Below are positions 47,832 to 57,520 of a stretch of DNA of 64,000 bases, in pieces. The notes under the pieces are model-generated. The model was not told the origin of the DNA, searched no databases, and saw only the letters and a program-made list of their open reading frames with translations. The position numbers and the translations under genes are program-made. The stretch's first letter is position 1; each line of letters begins with the position of its first letter. The DNA lies in the NCBI GenBank assembly GCA_002104985.1, contig MCGO01000004.1, positions 620,001 through 684,000 on the forward strand, written 5' to 3'. The stretch comes from Rhizoclosmatium globosum. Its lineage: Eukaryota > Chytridiomycota > Chytridiomycetes > Chytridiales > Chytriomycetaceae.

Positions 47832-50115
47832 TTAAAAGTCCGCAATAATGTACGCTTCAACCACATCGCCCTCCTTTAATTCCTTCACTTTGTCAGATGC
47901 ACCAGGTAACTTCAACAACGCATTCGCCCCACGCATTGACAACATTCTCGAGCTCATTTGTGAACCAGTTCCATAAGCAATAAATCGAGTTGAGGGCATT
48001 CCGGCTTTCGTTTCTGCGTTGATACGCACACGATAAAACTCAGGCCGCGAATCCAACTGAATGGAATGTGCTAACGTCGCTAACACGGAAGAAATGTGTG
48101 GGGAAGCATAACCCGCCATCTTGCGCAAAGCCGGAAGCACAAAGACGTAGTATCCAACTGGATGATGCTTAAGTATGTAGACTTTTTTGTTCAAGTAACC
48201 TCATACCTAGCGCAGAAACAGGATTGCCTGGCAAAGAAAATACCAATTTGGTTTTACCATTTGCATCTTTGACAGTCGCGAAAGTAGTAGGTTTTCCTGG
48301 CTTCATTAAAACCCTTCCAAACCAAATTTGTGCCCCGAGACGCTGTTCCAGAACGCCTTTCATCATATCAGCTTCTCCCATACTGACTCCACCAGTTGTG
48401 ATAATAACGTTTGCAGTTGATTCAATTGCAGACTTCAGAAGCGTGTAAAGACTGTCTTGCGTATCTTTTGCGACAGATGGTGCCGCAATAATTGTACAAT
48501 AAGGCATAGTTGACTTGATTGCAGTTGAAAGAGATGGCAGATTTGTGTCACGAACAAACGGTGGAGCAAGTGGGGCAGGAGTCGAAAAGTGTACCAGTTC
48601 GTTCCCAGTAGATAAAATCGTGATAATTGGATGAGGGTATGCCATAACCTTTCATTCTAGGTTTCAGCTATACTTGGCATGGATTTAGCAAGGCGCATAC
48701 CTCTGTGACACCGACTGATGCCATAAGTCCAACTTCTCCTCCTGCTGCAGATACAGAGCTTCCTTTCTCAATGATAAGCTCACCAACGGCAGCATCTTGG
48801 CCAATTTCACGAATGTTTTCTTTGCAACGGACAGAGACAATAATGCGTACTTGAACTTCTTCTCCATTTGAGTCAGATTCAACAAGTTCAGTGTCTTCTA
48901 CCATTACGACTGCGTCAGCTCCTTCTGGTACCATAGCACCCGTTGTTACGCGAGCAATTGTTCCTGGCTGGAGTCGAGTAGCTTTGGATTCTTTGTTTGA
49001 ACCAGCATATTGGACCTGAGCCACTGGATATACTCCAGGGCCATCCGTTGCTGTAATCAAACGTAAGTATGATACCACGAGAATATTAAATACTTACAAA
49101 TGACCGCATATCCATCAACTACCGACGCACGATACCCAGGAACAGGGTCCAGAGCTTTGACATCTTCGGCCAGAATATGTCCAGCCAAAGCCTCCGATAC
49201 ATTGTGCTTTGTAGGACTTAAAACAGGAGTATGTTCGATCACACTTGCAAGCGCTTGATCGTATGGCACTAGGGGGTACAGAGACTTTCTGACACGGTTT
49301 GATACTGGTGCATTCAAGTCTCCTGAGAGGCCAAAAGCAGAAATAGGTTGATCTGGAGCTGTAACATGATCGGAACGATGGTGGCAAACGTGATTCGAGT
49401 GGGCCTTAGAATGGGAGGCATGTGCGGTTGCTGTAGACCCGTTGGTGGCATCAGCCATAGCTTTGTGAGTTGCTTCACCAGCATTGAGCCCGCCAGATGC
49501 AAGTTCCACAGCATGGGGTAATACCTTGATCAACGCGTTGAAGTTTTCAAGAGCACCTTTTGGGGATCCAGGCAGAGTTACTACAATGGTGTTCTTACGC
49601 ACACCACAGCTAAATAAATGAGCACGTTAAATCATAAAGTACCGTGTCAGACATGAGTACATACACTGGACGTGACAGGGCAGCCATGGGAGTGATGGCC
49701 AGGGAAGCAACAAGCATCGCCGTTGAAAGACCCGGGGCAAGCTTATCGAGGATCGGAGTTACAGCCTGGCATACAATTCATGAATCAGCGCTATGATTCG
49801 AAATCCGAGACACGACAAACAACAACCTCTGGTGTCACGTCGCGCACGCCAAAGCCCGTGCCGCCGGTGGTCAAAACAACATCAGCCACATTTGCATCGG
49901 CCCAGCGCGTCACGTGGGCCTGGATCGCCGGCGCCGCGTCCTCAACACAAGCCGTCGCAGCCACTGAAAAGCCCAACTCGGCGACGCGATTCGCAAGTGC
50001 CGGTCCACTGCGATCGACTGCTTCGCCGCGGCTGACACGGTCGCTTACTGTGGCGAGACTCAGTGGGCTAAAGAGAAGGCCATTGTATCGCACCTGTGAG
50101 GATTGCAAACTTCAT
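47832..50115 (-). CDS. Gephyrin/CNX1-type molybdenum cofactor synthase (Mog-Moe fusion)
   Basis: Two-domain enzyme for the last steps of molybdenum cofactor synthesis: adenylylation of molybdopterin (Mog/G domain) and metal insertion (Moe/E domain). The G domain is N-terminal, as in gephyrin. Exon 1 (50115 to about 50093) encodes MKFAILT, then after a 45-nt intron VSDRVSRGEAVDRSGPALAN. VVLTTGGTGFGVRDVTPEVV and TLPGSPKGALENFNALIKV follow. A His- and Ala-rich linker (NGSTATAHASHSKAHSNHVC) leads to the E domain: YDQALASVIEHTPVL, VPGYRASVVDGYAV, GAMVPEGADAVVMVEDTE, ITTGGVSMGEADMMKGVLEQ, FGRVLMKPGKPTTFATV and SLPGNPVSA. The end is VVEAYIIADF. The start codon is only 14 bp from that of the divergent MDH1B-like gene. 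Confidence 0.94.
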
Positions 50116-50129
50116 TTTCTTCCTCCCAA

Positions 50130-50773
50130 ATGGCTTCCATAATTCTCTCAGGATGTGAAGACGACAAGAGCTTTGAAAAGGTTTGTCTTTCTTGATTATT
50201 CACTGCTCAGGTTACGTCTGATTACATGAGTTCTGTAGGCGGAAGGTGCGAAGACCCTCGTTCCCTCTTTCATCAACGCGATTCCAACATACGATTTCAT
50301 CCTTGTCAACATCTACAACCTGCTTGCTAACATTTTATCTTTATCTTCGGCTACGTTCTTTAGCTCTTGCATATCACCTGTGTGCAAACCTTCCAGAATA
50401 TGGTGTTGAAATTAACTTGATTCCTCCTCACGAGTGGGAGAAGTACAAAAGAGAAATATACGAGGAGCAAGGATGGGCAACTCGTCGTGCTCGAGACAGA
50501 ACGATTAAAGCTTTAGACGAATTGCCTCAGTTGATTTGGAGAGAAAGTGGAGAGCTCATAGGAAATACAGAAGATTATATCAAATTAGTGAGTATGAATC
50601 CTTTACGTTGGTCTGCATGCTTCGAATGTTGGTTGTTGTTAGTCAGTGCAAATCTCATTGTTCTGTCTCCTTCATAGTTTTAAGTGAGGCATCATTAATA
50701 TTTATATTAGATGAAGCATTCATATGGCGAATCGGTTGTTCAAACAGGGCTATTCCGTGTTGAAAATCAATAA
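50130..50773 (+). CDS. Small protein homologous to the MDH1B N-terminal domain
   Basis: Four exons: 50130-50180, a 7-nt microexon 50239-50245 (GCGGAAG), 50364-50587 and 50711-50773, all GT-AG and in phase, giving 114 residues. The spliced protein starts MASIILSGCEDDKSF and reads EKAEALAYHLCANLPEYG, HEWEKYKREIYEEQGW, LPQLIWRESGELIGNTEDY. From memory this follows animal MDH1B (AKTELLADYLQKNLPDF, EVWEDWLKDVCEKNKW, PIIWRELLDRGGKG) through that protein's thioredoxin-like N-terminal domain. The malate dehydrogenase domain is absent: the frame stops after LFRVENQ. The third exon's branch site (GCTAAC) and acceptor support the microexon. MDH1B is testis/cilium-enriched in animals, which would fit a flagellated fungus. 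Function is not known. Confidence 0.7.
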
Positions 50774-50824
50774 ACTAAGTTTCGATTGCACAATGAATGA
50801 TATTAAATTTAGTTCCGTTCTAGA

Positions 50825-51289
50825 ATGTCATACATTACAGAAGAGGGGTCCCCAAGAACCAACGTCGCGGACAAAGACAAAAAGACGGCTAAACATGATC
50901 TTTGTCATTCCATGGCAGGTGGGAAGAGATCATTGACACATTTTCCTATAATTAACCTCACTGAAGGCGAAGAGTACAGCCCCAAACAGCTACTTACACA
51001 CAATTCCCTTCTAAATGACGCCTTGATCATTGAAAAGACGCGACGACGAAGCAACCCACCACCTATTCCTTCATTACATACATCTGCGTGTCCTGATACA
51101 TCAAGAATACCAATTTCGTACGTGTACCCCTCCAGTCACGTGAAGGAAATTGAAATCAATCATAATTCACCAGTAACGAGCAAATCTCCAATACCTTATA
51201 ATGTACCTTACGTGCCTAAGATTAGGCTTCAAGAACAACATGCCTCAGCAATTGTCGAACAAGCATTTCATCCAAAGCGTCAATAAAGA
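50825..51289 (+). CDS. Orphan basic, proline-rich ORF (154 residues)
   Basis: An uninterrupted ORF begins with ATG at 50825 (MSYITEEGSPRTNVADKDKK) and ends AFHPKRQ, followed within 15 bp by AATAAAGAAATAAAG, a plausible polyadenylation region. It is rich in Pro, Ser and Lys and probably disordered, with short motifs like IPYNVPYVPKIRL. I do not recognise a family. It may be a separate gene, or a 3' exon of the MDH1B-like gene 50 bp upstream, but I could not find an in-phase splice joining the two. Confidence 0.4.
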
Positions 51290-52031
51290 AATAAAGAATA
51301 CAATATGAATATTTAGCTATGCTTCATTAGCCTTTGTTGTTCTTCAAATGGATGGTGATCGGTAACAGCCACAATCGAAACGTCTCGCCCAATGATGCAT
51401 CTTAAGTAAATAGTTAAGACATAAATAAATAAACTTTTGTTCAATAAACTTTTGTTCGAAAGTGATACATAAAAAAAACTCTGGAGCAAGTGAGTTGATT
51501 CCTTCCCAATCTGTGAGGTGTGTATAGTGGTCCAATTTCATTATGAGTGCTCTATCAACTTTGTACTATCTGCGATCATTCCGCAGACACTTCCTCTTTG
51601 ATCTGGTCCTTCGAGGCCCAGACCACTTACCCCACTCAACAACCCAATAACCTTTCCTCCTTCCCCACTTCCTTTTATTTCCTTGTCCATTCCATCAACT
51701 ACACTGTTTCTTCTTCTCGTGGCTGTCTTTTTGACTCTCGTGTTTGATTGTCTGGAAATCTCCACAGAGGTTACCTATTTTTCTCTCCTACTCCTTCATT
51801 ATCATGATATCATTGACGCTAATCATGTTAAATAGATGTTCAACGTTTCCACTTTCTCTGCCATCACAGCTCTGTCCTTCCGTTGTCGTCGTAGGAGGTA
51901 TGTTCCCTTTCTGCAACACGCAACCACTGACAATACTATTCACAAAGCATCCCATGTTTTACACGATATTTCCGACTTTATTTGCCACTGCTTGATGTCT
52001 GTAGTTCAAGTCGACGTAATCATGAATTCTC
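51290..52031. other. Region left of the retrotransposon, no gene recognised
   Basis: About 740 bp. A short tandem of TTTTGTTCAATAAAC and TTTTGTTCGAAAG-like words lies near 51435-51465. Open frames at 51541-51765 (minus) and 51744-51995 and 51836-52039 (plus) have no recognisable domain. One frame (51836 onward) would stay open across the retrotransposon insertion if the element were removed, ending near 57590, so a gene may have been interrupted; I cannot name it. Confidence 0.35.
52027..52031. repeat. Target-site duplication, left copy (TTCTC)
   Basis: TTCTC directly before the left LTR is repeated at 57498-57502 directly after the right LTR. Five bases is the usual copia integrase stagger. 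Confidence 0.9.
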
Positions 52032-52150
52032 TGCTGTAACGTAGTTGGCTGGATCGGTGCGGTAGTCGACGCAATACGAGTTTTGGGGAGAAAACTTGTC
52101 TTTTTATTATATGTGGCACAGTCATAATAAAACAGTGTTTGCATTCAGCA
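52032..52150 (-). repeat. 3' LTR of the copia element
   Basis: 119 bp, identical base for base to 57379-57497. It starts TGCTG and ends CAGCA (5-bp terminal inverted repeats, TG...CA). On the element strand the polypurine tract GGAGGGGAG abuts its first base at 52151. It contains TATAATAAAA- and AATAA-like sequence that could serve as TATA box or poly(A) signal. Confidence 0.95.
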
Positions 52151-52189
52151 CTCCCCTCCAAACACTGATTGGACAAACGCGGCTGTGGG

Positions 52190-55100
52190 TTAGTTTATGT
52201 GTTGATGGCGCTGGAGTATTCTTGAAGGCGGCTGCGAACGGTCTGAAGAAGATGAGCAGGCGCGCCTGATAACGGGGGAATAAACCTCAGAGTAGTCGAT
52301 GCCAAATCGTTGGGTGAAGCCTTGTGCCACAAGTCGGGCTTTGAACCTTTCCACTGTTCCATCTGCGTTGAGTTTAACCTTGTATACCCATTTGCATCCG
52401 ACTATATTTGATCCAGGGGGTAGGTTGCTGATAGAGCGGGGAAGAAACGTTCCCATTCCTTTGAGCGAGTTCTTTTCTTCCTCTTCTGCACGGAGCCAGA
52501 AGTACTTCCAGGGGCTTGCCATAGCTGCTTTTCGGTTGCGTGGGGATTGGTCTTCAAGTGGCACATACTTTGGTAGTTGATCAGATAGGGGGTTGGCGCC
52601 TGGGAGTTGGTCAGTGTGGTTGAATACTGTCCATCCTGTTTTGGGACTATTAGCAAGTAGGTTTCTAGGCTGATTTTTCTTACCGGTGAGTAGGTCTTCA
52701 GTGTAGGCTATTGTGTCGTCTTCGTCAGGTTCTGGCATGATGCTTGACGATTGCCAGAAGCGTGCTTCTGGGTTGTGGATTCGGTTTCCTTGAGGTTGGA
52801 TGTGTATTTTCGAAGGAGTTCGGCGAGGGGTTGGGTAGGTTGAGGGTGCGGCATATTGTGGCAACAAGGCTGTTGAGGCCGGGGGTCCATTCTCCATCCT
52901 GATCGGATTCTTCTGATTCGCTCTCTGACGTGTCATCATTGTTACCGTCGATTTCGTCATAGTTGGTGTTGGATCGGTGTGGGCGTTGGGCACTTGTGCG
53001 GTCAGGGGGTTTGTCGACTGTTGAAGGGGGGTCGTCGGATGGTATAGGTAGAGGACTTGGTTCGGAGGTGGCTTGTGAGGTGGGTGGGGTTTGTTTGGAG
53101 ATTTGGAGGGTGTTGTTGTCAGCACGTCGTTTTTGTTTTGCTGCTTTCGCCTCAGTTTTTCGTTTGCGTGTTGTTGCTGGTTCGGGCACGAGTGCTTTTC
53201 TGTTCATATCCTTTGTGGTGGTTAGTGTTTTTGTGTGGCATGCTGTTTTCCTCACCTTCAGTGTAGCAGGGTTGAGGGGGTCATTCTTGAATCGCTCCTT
53301 TCTTTTCAGGAATATATCAATTTGTTGGTTTGCAGTGTTGAGGTCTTCTTGCGACAATGCGTTGAGTTGATGTGCGATGACTTCGGGGGTGGTGGCGTCG
53401 GTGCTTTCAGGTCCAACTTTTCGGGAGGGGATGTACGGGAACCTGTATGGTGTGCATGAGGAGAGTTTTGTGGGATATTTGGGTCTTACTTGGTATTGTC
53501 AAATACGCAGTCTGCGTGGCGTCGCGTGATGAGCTTGCCATAAGCAATGTCAATGAGTTTGACATGGGTTCTGGAGAGGTGTCCCACGTACACAGCTGGT
53601 GCAGTTTTTGGGTCCAGTTTGTTGCGGGTTGTCTTGGTGCCGTCTGCTGGGTTTTGTTTTGTGGTGTCGGATTTCTCGAGGTGGTATTCGACAGCAGATC
53701 CGAACACTTGGTAGTGCGATACGTATGGGGCGTAACCTGACCATTCCTCGTCAGGGGAGAAGACGTCTCGGCTGGTTACTGTTGAACTAGTTAAAATGGG
53801 GTTTGAGTGGTGATGTTTTTGTACCTGGTTGCTTGTTTTTGATTTCGTTGGAGTGTGGGAGTGCAACGTCCCAGTCGTTGGCAGATAGGTTTGGTGCCCC
53901 GGCTATAAACGTTCTCATGATATCGCATATGGTTTGGATGTGGGACTCTGCGACTCCATCTTGCTCTGGTGTTTTCCGGAGGGTTGGTTCAATGGTGATG
54001 TTGTTGGCGGCACAGTAGTTATGAAAGGATGTGGAGAAGAGTTCTCCTCGGTCCATACGGATACATTGCACTCTTGTTGGTCGGTCTATTGATGCGTGCA
54101 ATTGTTCAATGAGTTGAATCACAGCCACGAGTGCGTCGCTCTTGTGTTTTAGAGGGTAGACCCATGATTTCCTTGAGCGATCATCAACGACAATGACAAA
54201 GTATTGGTTTCCGAATCGGTCTTTCCCAAGTTTGGCAACGTCGACGTGAAGGGTTGCACCAAGGTTGTTGGTGTTTGGCGGGAGAGATGGGAACGGGGCT
54301 CTCTGTTTTTTGCCTGGTTTTGGTTTGTGTTAGAGGGGTACTTTTCATTGTTTTGAATTACCTTTTGTGCAGTCAGGGCATGTGCATTCTGGGTCAATGA
54401 CGACTGAGATTGGTAGGTCGGCTGTGGTCCTGTGACGAATCATGTACCGAAGGCGGTCGTATGATATATGTCCCAGGATTTTGTGTGTTCGTTCCGTGTT
54501 GAAGGACAGTGTGTTTTTGAGGTCCGAGAGGTATTTGCGAGTGAGGCTGGACATGGCTGACGGGCGGACTTTCGTGAATGAAGAGTGGACTGATCCGTAA
54601 TACTGTGTGGACCTTGGTGGTTCGTCGATGGTGGGGATGAAGGGTAGGCCATATTTGCAGCGGATATCGATGAGTTTGGTGTCCTTCTCGCGGTTTGGGG
54701 AGATTCCCTTCTGGTAGATCCAGATGGAGGACTCGTGGGATGATTGGTCGTCGTAGCCGAAGTAGTAGAGGTTTTGTTTGTTTAATGACTGGGAAGAGTA
54801 TGTTATTGGTTGTGTTGTTTATATTGTTTATTACCTTTTGGGGAACAAGAGTGGCTGGTGCAGAGGGGGAGTATATGGCGTTATACAGGTTGATTGAGAT
54901 GACTTCGTTGTTGATTCCTTTTGCGGGTATGACAGCATGGCCGTGGCCGTGGGCCATGATGGCAGAGGCGTTGGCGGATATTCCGATGGGTTTGGGTCGG
55001 GGGTATTGGGTGAAGGTTTTGAAGTATTTCTTGTCGCGGGCTACTTCTAGGTCTGGGTGGGTTTAGTTGTGTGTTGTGTGTAGTGTATTGTGCTTACTTG

Positions 55101-55275
55101 CTCCGGTGTCAATCATTACAGCGTGGCAGGTTTTGTCGGTTTCTGAGGGTGATATGGATGCGGCGAGTTTGGAGAGGGCAGGAACAGGTAGTGGGTCAAT
55201 GTTGGTGAGGTTTTGGTGGTGGGGTGTGTGCGTTGGTTGATGGCTTGTGGGTTTGTAGTCATCTTCCTTGTCCAT
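52190..55275 (-). pseudogene. pol: Copia pol: protease, integrase, truncated reverse transcriptase
   Basis: The ATG at 55275 starts MDKEDDYKPTSHQ. The protease motif is CHAVMIDTGA; after the 45-nt segment 55053-55097 the frame goes on LEVARDKKYFKTF. Beyond 54789-54834 and 54314-54361 come the pre-integrase zinc motif (HKILGHISYDRLRYM, CTCPDC, KGKKQRAPFPSLP) and the integrase core: LHVDVAKLGKDRFGN, QCIRMDRGELFSTSF and TPEQDGVAESHIQTI, with all three acidic catalytic positions. After 53779-53824 follows VTSRDVFSPDEEWSGYAPYV, then after 53443-53489 a basic linker. Removing 52636-52683 joins DLLTG to WTVFNHTD. The reverse transcriptase starts GCKWVYKVKLNADGTVERFK but ends at DYSEVYSPVIR; palm, YxDD and RNase H are missing. 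A frame change near 52720-53000 is unresolved. Confidence 0.75.
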
Positions 55276-57364
55276 TACCCACGCTCTCCGTGGGCTGATT
55301 GAAAATCCTGATCTCCTTCCTGTTCGGCGTGTTTCATCCAGTCTGGCGTGTCATCCTGCTGTTGCTGTTGTTGCGCTTTCATTTTGTTTGGATGTGGGTC
55401 GTACGCATTGTATTCGTCGTATTGTTGCTGATTGTCGTAGTACTTGTATAGGTCGTAATAGTGGGGGTTTATGGGGAAGGGTTGGTAGTACGTTGATTGA
55501 TCGAAGGATGCGGCGACGTTTGCTGTTCGATGGGGGCAATTGATAGCGATGTGTCCCGGTTCCCCGCAGGTGAAGCAGAGGCCAGAGTTTGGTGGTCGTG
55601 GTGGTCTGGCTGGTGGTGTGGTTGGATTTGGGGGTGGACGGATACCAGGAGATCGTTGATACGGGTGGTATTGTTGGAGGTGCGAGGGGTTTCCGAGTGG
55701 TCTAGGCCGAGTTGCTGTTGCGGGTAGGAAGTGAGGATTTGGGGTGACGCCATCTTTGAGGAATCTTCCGTGGTATGCGCAGTTGATCATTAGGCCTGGG
55801 TTGGTTGGGTGTGGGTAGAGGTTGGGGTTGGGGTTGCTGTTGGTTGATGGTTGGGCAGGGGCGGGTGGATTGATTCTGTTTGCAGCATACATGAATGGTG
55901 TTGGGATTTGTGGCCTGAATGGTGGGCGAGGTCCCATGGCGTTTGCGATTAGGTGGGGGGCGGGGTTTTGATTCCAGTTTGGGTTTTGGGTGGGGAACTG
56001 TTGTAGTACAACGTTTACGTAGGGGTCGTGGTGAAGTGGTTGATCGGGTAGGACCACTGTGTTAGCTGTGGCGGTTGGCGGTGGCTGTTGGTCGTTTTCT
56101 TCGCCAGCGAATTGTTGCAGTTCGGCGTAGATGTTGACGAGTCCCTTTTTCCCAACGCTGAACGTGTTGCGGTGTTGCAGTACAAACGGCTTGAACGTTT
56201 TGACGTCGTTCATTCCGTCAAGGAAAACTCCGAATGCCCATTTTTCGTCCAGTTGTTCAGAGTAAGCGGTGATTTTCTTTCCTGTTGCGTGGTTTTAGTG
56301 TGTTGGGTTGTGGTCGTTCATATCTCATACCAGACACTTTGGCTGAGGCGTAGAGGGTACTGAATCGGGCAATATACGCAGAGGCTGTTTCTCCGTTGTT
56401 CATTTGAATGTTTACGTAAGCATTGTGGGTCTTTTTGGAGTTGGAGGCTTCGAGTGCAGAGACTTGGGCTTCGATAGCGGAGATGGCTTCATGGGCGAAG
56501 TTGAGGTCTTTGATGAGGGTGTGTACATTCCCAACAGTGTGGTTGCGAATCAATCCAATGGCGATGTTGTTCATCTTTCGAGTGCCGGGGAAGACCATCT
56601 TGGTGTTGTCGTCGTCCAAGAGCCGATAGTACTTCCCTTCGTGTGGGATGAAGTTTGCCAGGACCCACTTGAGTTTTTCAATAGAAGTGGCGGAGTTGTT
56701 CGGGTGTTTGGCGATGGCTGCGTTTTCGTTGATGCCTGGGTTGAGGGTCTCGTTGATGCATTTTGTGTCGCAAGTTGGGTGGGAGTCTTTCTCAGACGCG
56801 TAGGAGATGAGTCCTTTCTGTTTGTTTTCGTGTTAATTGTTTCTATTCTGTTTCTGTGGGTTTTGCTCTCAGCTCATTTTCGCTTTGTTGCTCTGTGTTT
56901 CCTTTCCTCCTTTTACTTCTGTTTGTTTCTCTCTTTCTTTTCTTTTCTTTTATCTCTTTTAATCTCTTTTAATCTCTTTTGGTCTCTTTTGGTCTCTTTT
57001 GGTCTCTTTTGGTCTCTTTTTGGTCTCTTTTTGTCTCTTTTATACTTCCCTCTTTTCTTACATTTACCTTTGTGTTACCTTCCTTTCCGTTGGGTGTGTT
57101 CGCTGTTTCAGATGTCGTTTTCGCTCATATTCTATTTTCGAGTTTCGCTAGGTTTACTTCGCTCGATCCCGTGTTGTTTTATCTTTGCGTTCGATTTCTC
57201 AGGTTTGATGTATGTTGTTCAGGGTGGTCGTGGTGGGTTGTGATGGGGGTGTTGGGTAGAGATGGGCAGTGCGGGTTGTTGTGATGTACCTTGAATGTTT
57301 CGAGATTCTCTCTGCGGTAATCGCTGAGAACGAAGAACTTGTACTTGATTTCGTGGTGAGACAT
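55275..57364 (-). CDS. gag: Copia gag (nucleocapsid) with two intron-like interruptions
   Basis: The first ATG after the LTR (57364) starts MSHHEIKYKFFVLSDYRREN. The frame continues after removing 56818-57289 (472 nt, AAG|GTACAT to AACAG) with KGLISYASEKDSHPTCD, and after removing 56282-56330 (49 nt) with KKITAYSEQLDEKWAFGVFL. A Pro-, Asn- and Gln-rich stretch follows, then the CCHC zinc knuckle LCFTCGEPGHIAINCPHR. The C-terminus is Tyr- and Gln-rich and ends HGERG. Without splicing the frame stops soon after each donor. Gag forms the virus-like particle and binds element RNA. Its stop codon overlaps the next ATG by one base. Confidence 0.8.
56951..57050. repeat. 10-bp minisatellite inside the first gag intron
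   Basis: About ten tandem units of TCTCTTTTGG/AATCTCTTTT type: one TA-, two AA- and four GG-variants of exactly 10 bp, then units of 11 bp. On the element strand this is a purine-rich run of AAAAGAGACC. It lies wholly within the 472-nt segment between gag exon 1 and exon 2. Confidence 0.9.
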
Positions 57365-57378
57365 ATGAGCTCTTAATC

Positions 57379-57497
57379 TGCTGTAACGTAGTTGGCTGGA
57401 TCGGTGCGGTAGTCGACGCAATACGAGTTTTGGGGAGAAAACTTGTCTTTTTATTATATGTGGCACAGTCATAATAAAACAGTGTTTGCATTCAGCA
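57379..57497 (-). repeat. 5' LTR of the copia element
   Basis: Identical to 52032-52150. On the element strand only 14 nt separate the LTR end from the first gag ATG (57364), so the primer-binding site must lie in or directly beside this gap (57378-57365, GATTAAGAGCTCAT). I could not match it to a particular tRNA. Confidence 0.95.
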
Positions 57498-57502
57498 TTC
57501 TC
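57498..57502. repeat. Target-site duplication, right copy (TTCTC)
   Basis: Matches 52027-52031 exactly. Together with identical LTRs it shows that the two LTRs belong to one insertion event, not to a recombination between elements. Confidence 0.9.
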
Positions 57503-57520
57503 ACCACTGGTGTCCCACTA

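Larger units (their letters stand above)
52032..57497 (-). mobile_element. Ty1/copia LTR retrotransposon, non-autonomous, with intron-like interruptions
   Basis: A complete LTR element of 5466 bp, transcribed on the minus strand. It has identical 119-bp LTRs beginning TGCTG and ending CAGCA, a TTCTC target-site duplication on both sides, and a polypurine tract (GGAGGGGAG) directly before the 3' LTR. The order is gag with a zinc knuckle, protease, integrase, then reverse transcriptase, which is the Ty1/copia order. The reverse transcriptase stops after its first 90 or so residues and RNase H is missing, so it must move with help from another element. Gag and pol become continuous only when at least eight GT-AG segments are removed. 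LTR identity says the insertion is recent. Confidence 0.93.

Noticed and set aside
53200..53290. Another in-frame 45-nt GT-AG segment in pol (GTGAGG...AAAG before DMNRKAL)
   Set aside because: It looks like the other introns, but its length is a multiple of three and it has no stop, so the frame is open either way and there is no frame evidence for removal.
56404..57243. 279-codon hydrophobic plus-strand frame inside the retrotransposon
   Set aside because: Antisense to gag and to the purine-rich minisatellite; the Phe/Leu/Ser-rich sequence is the translation of TCTCTTTT repeats, not a membrane protein.
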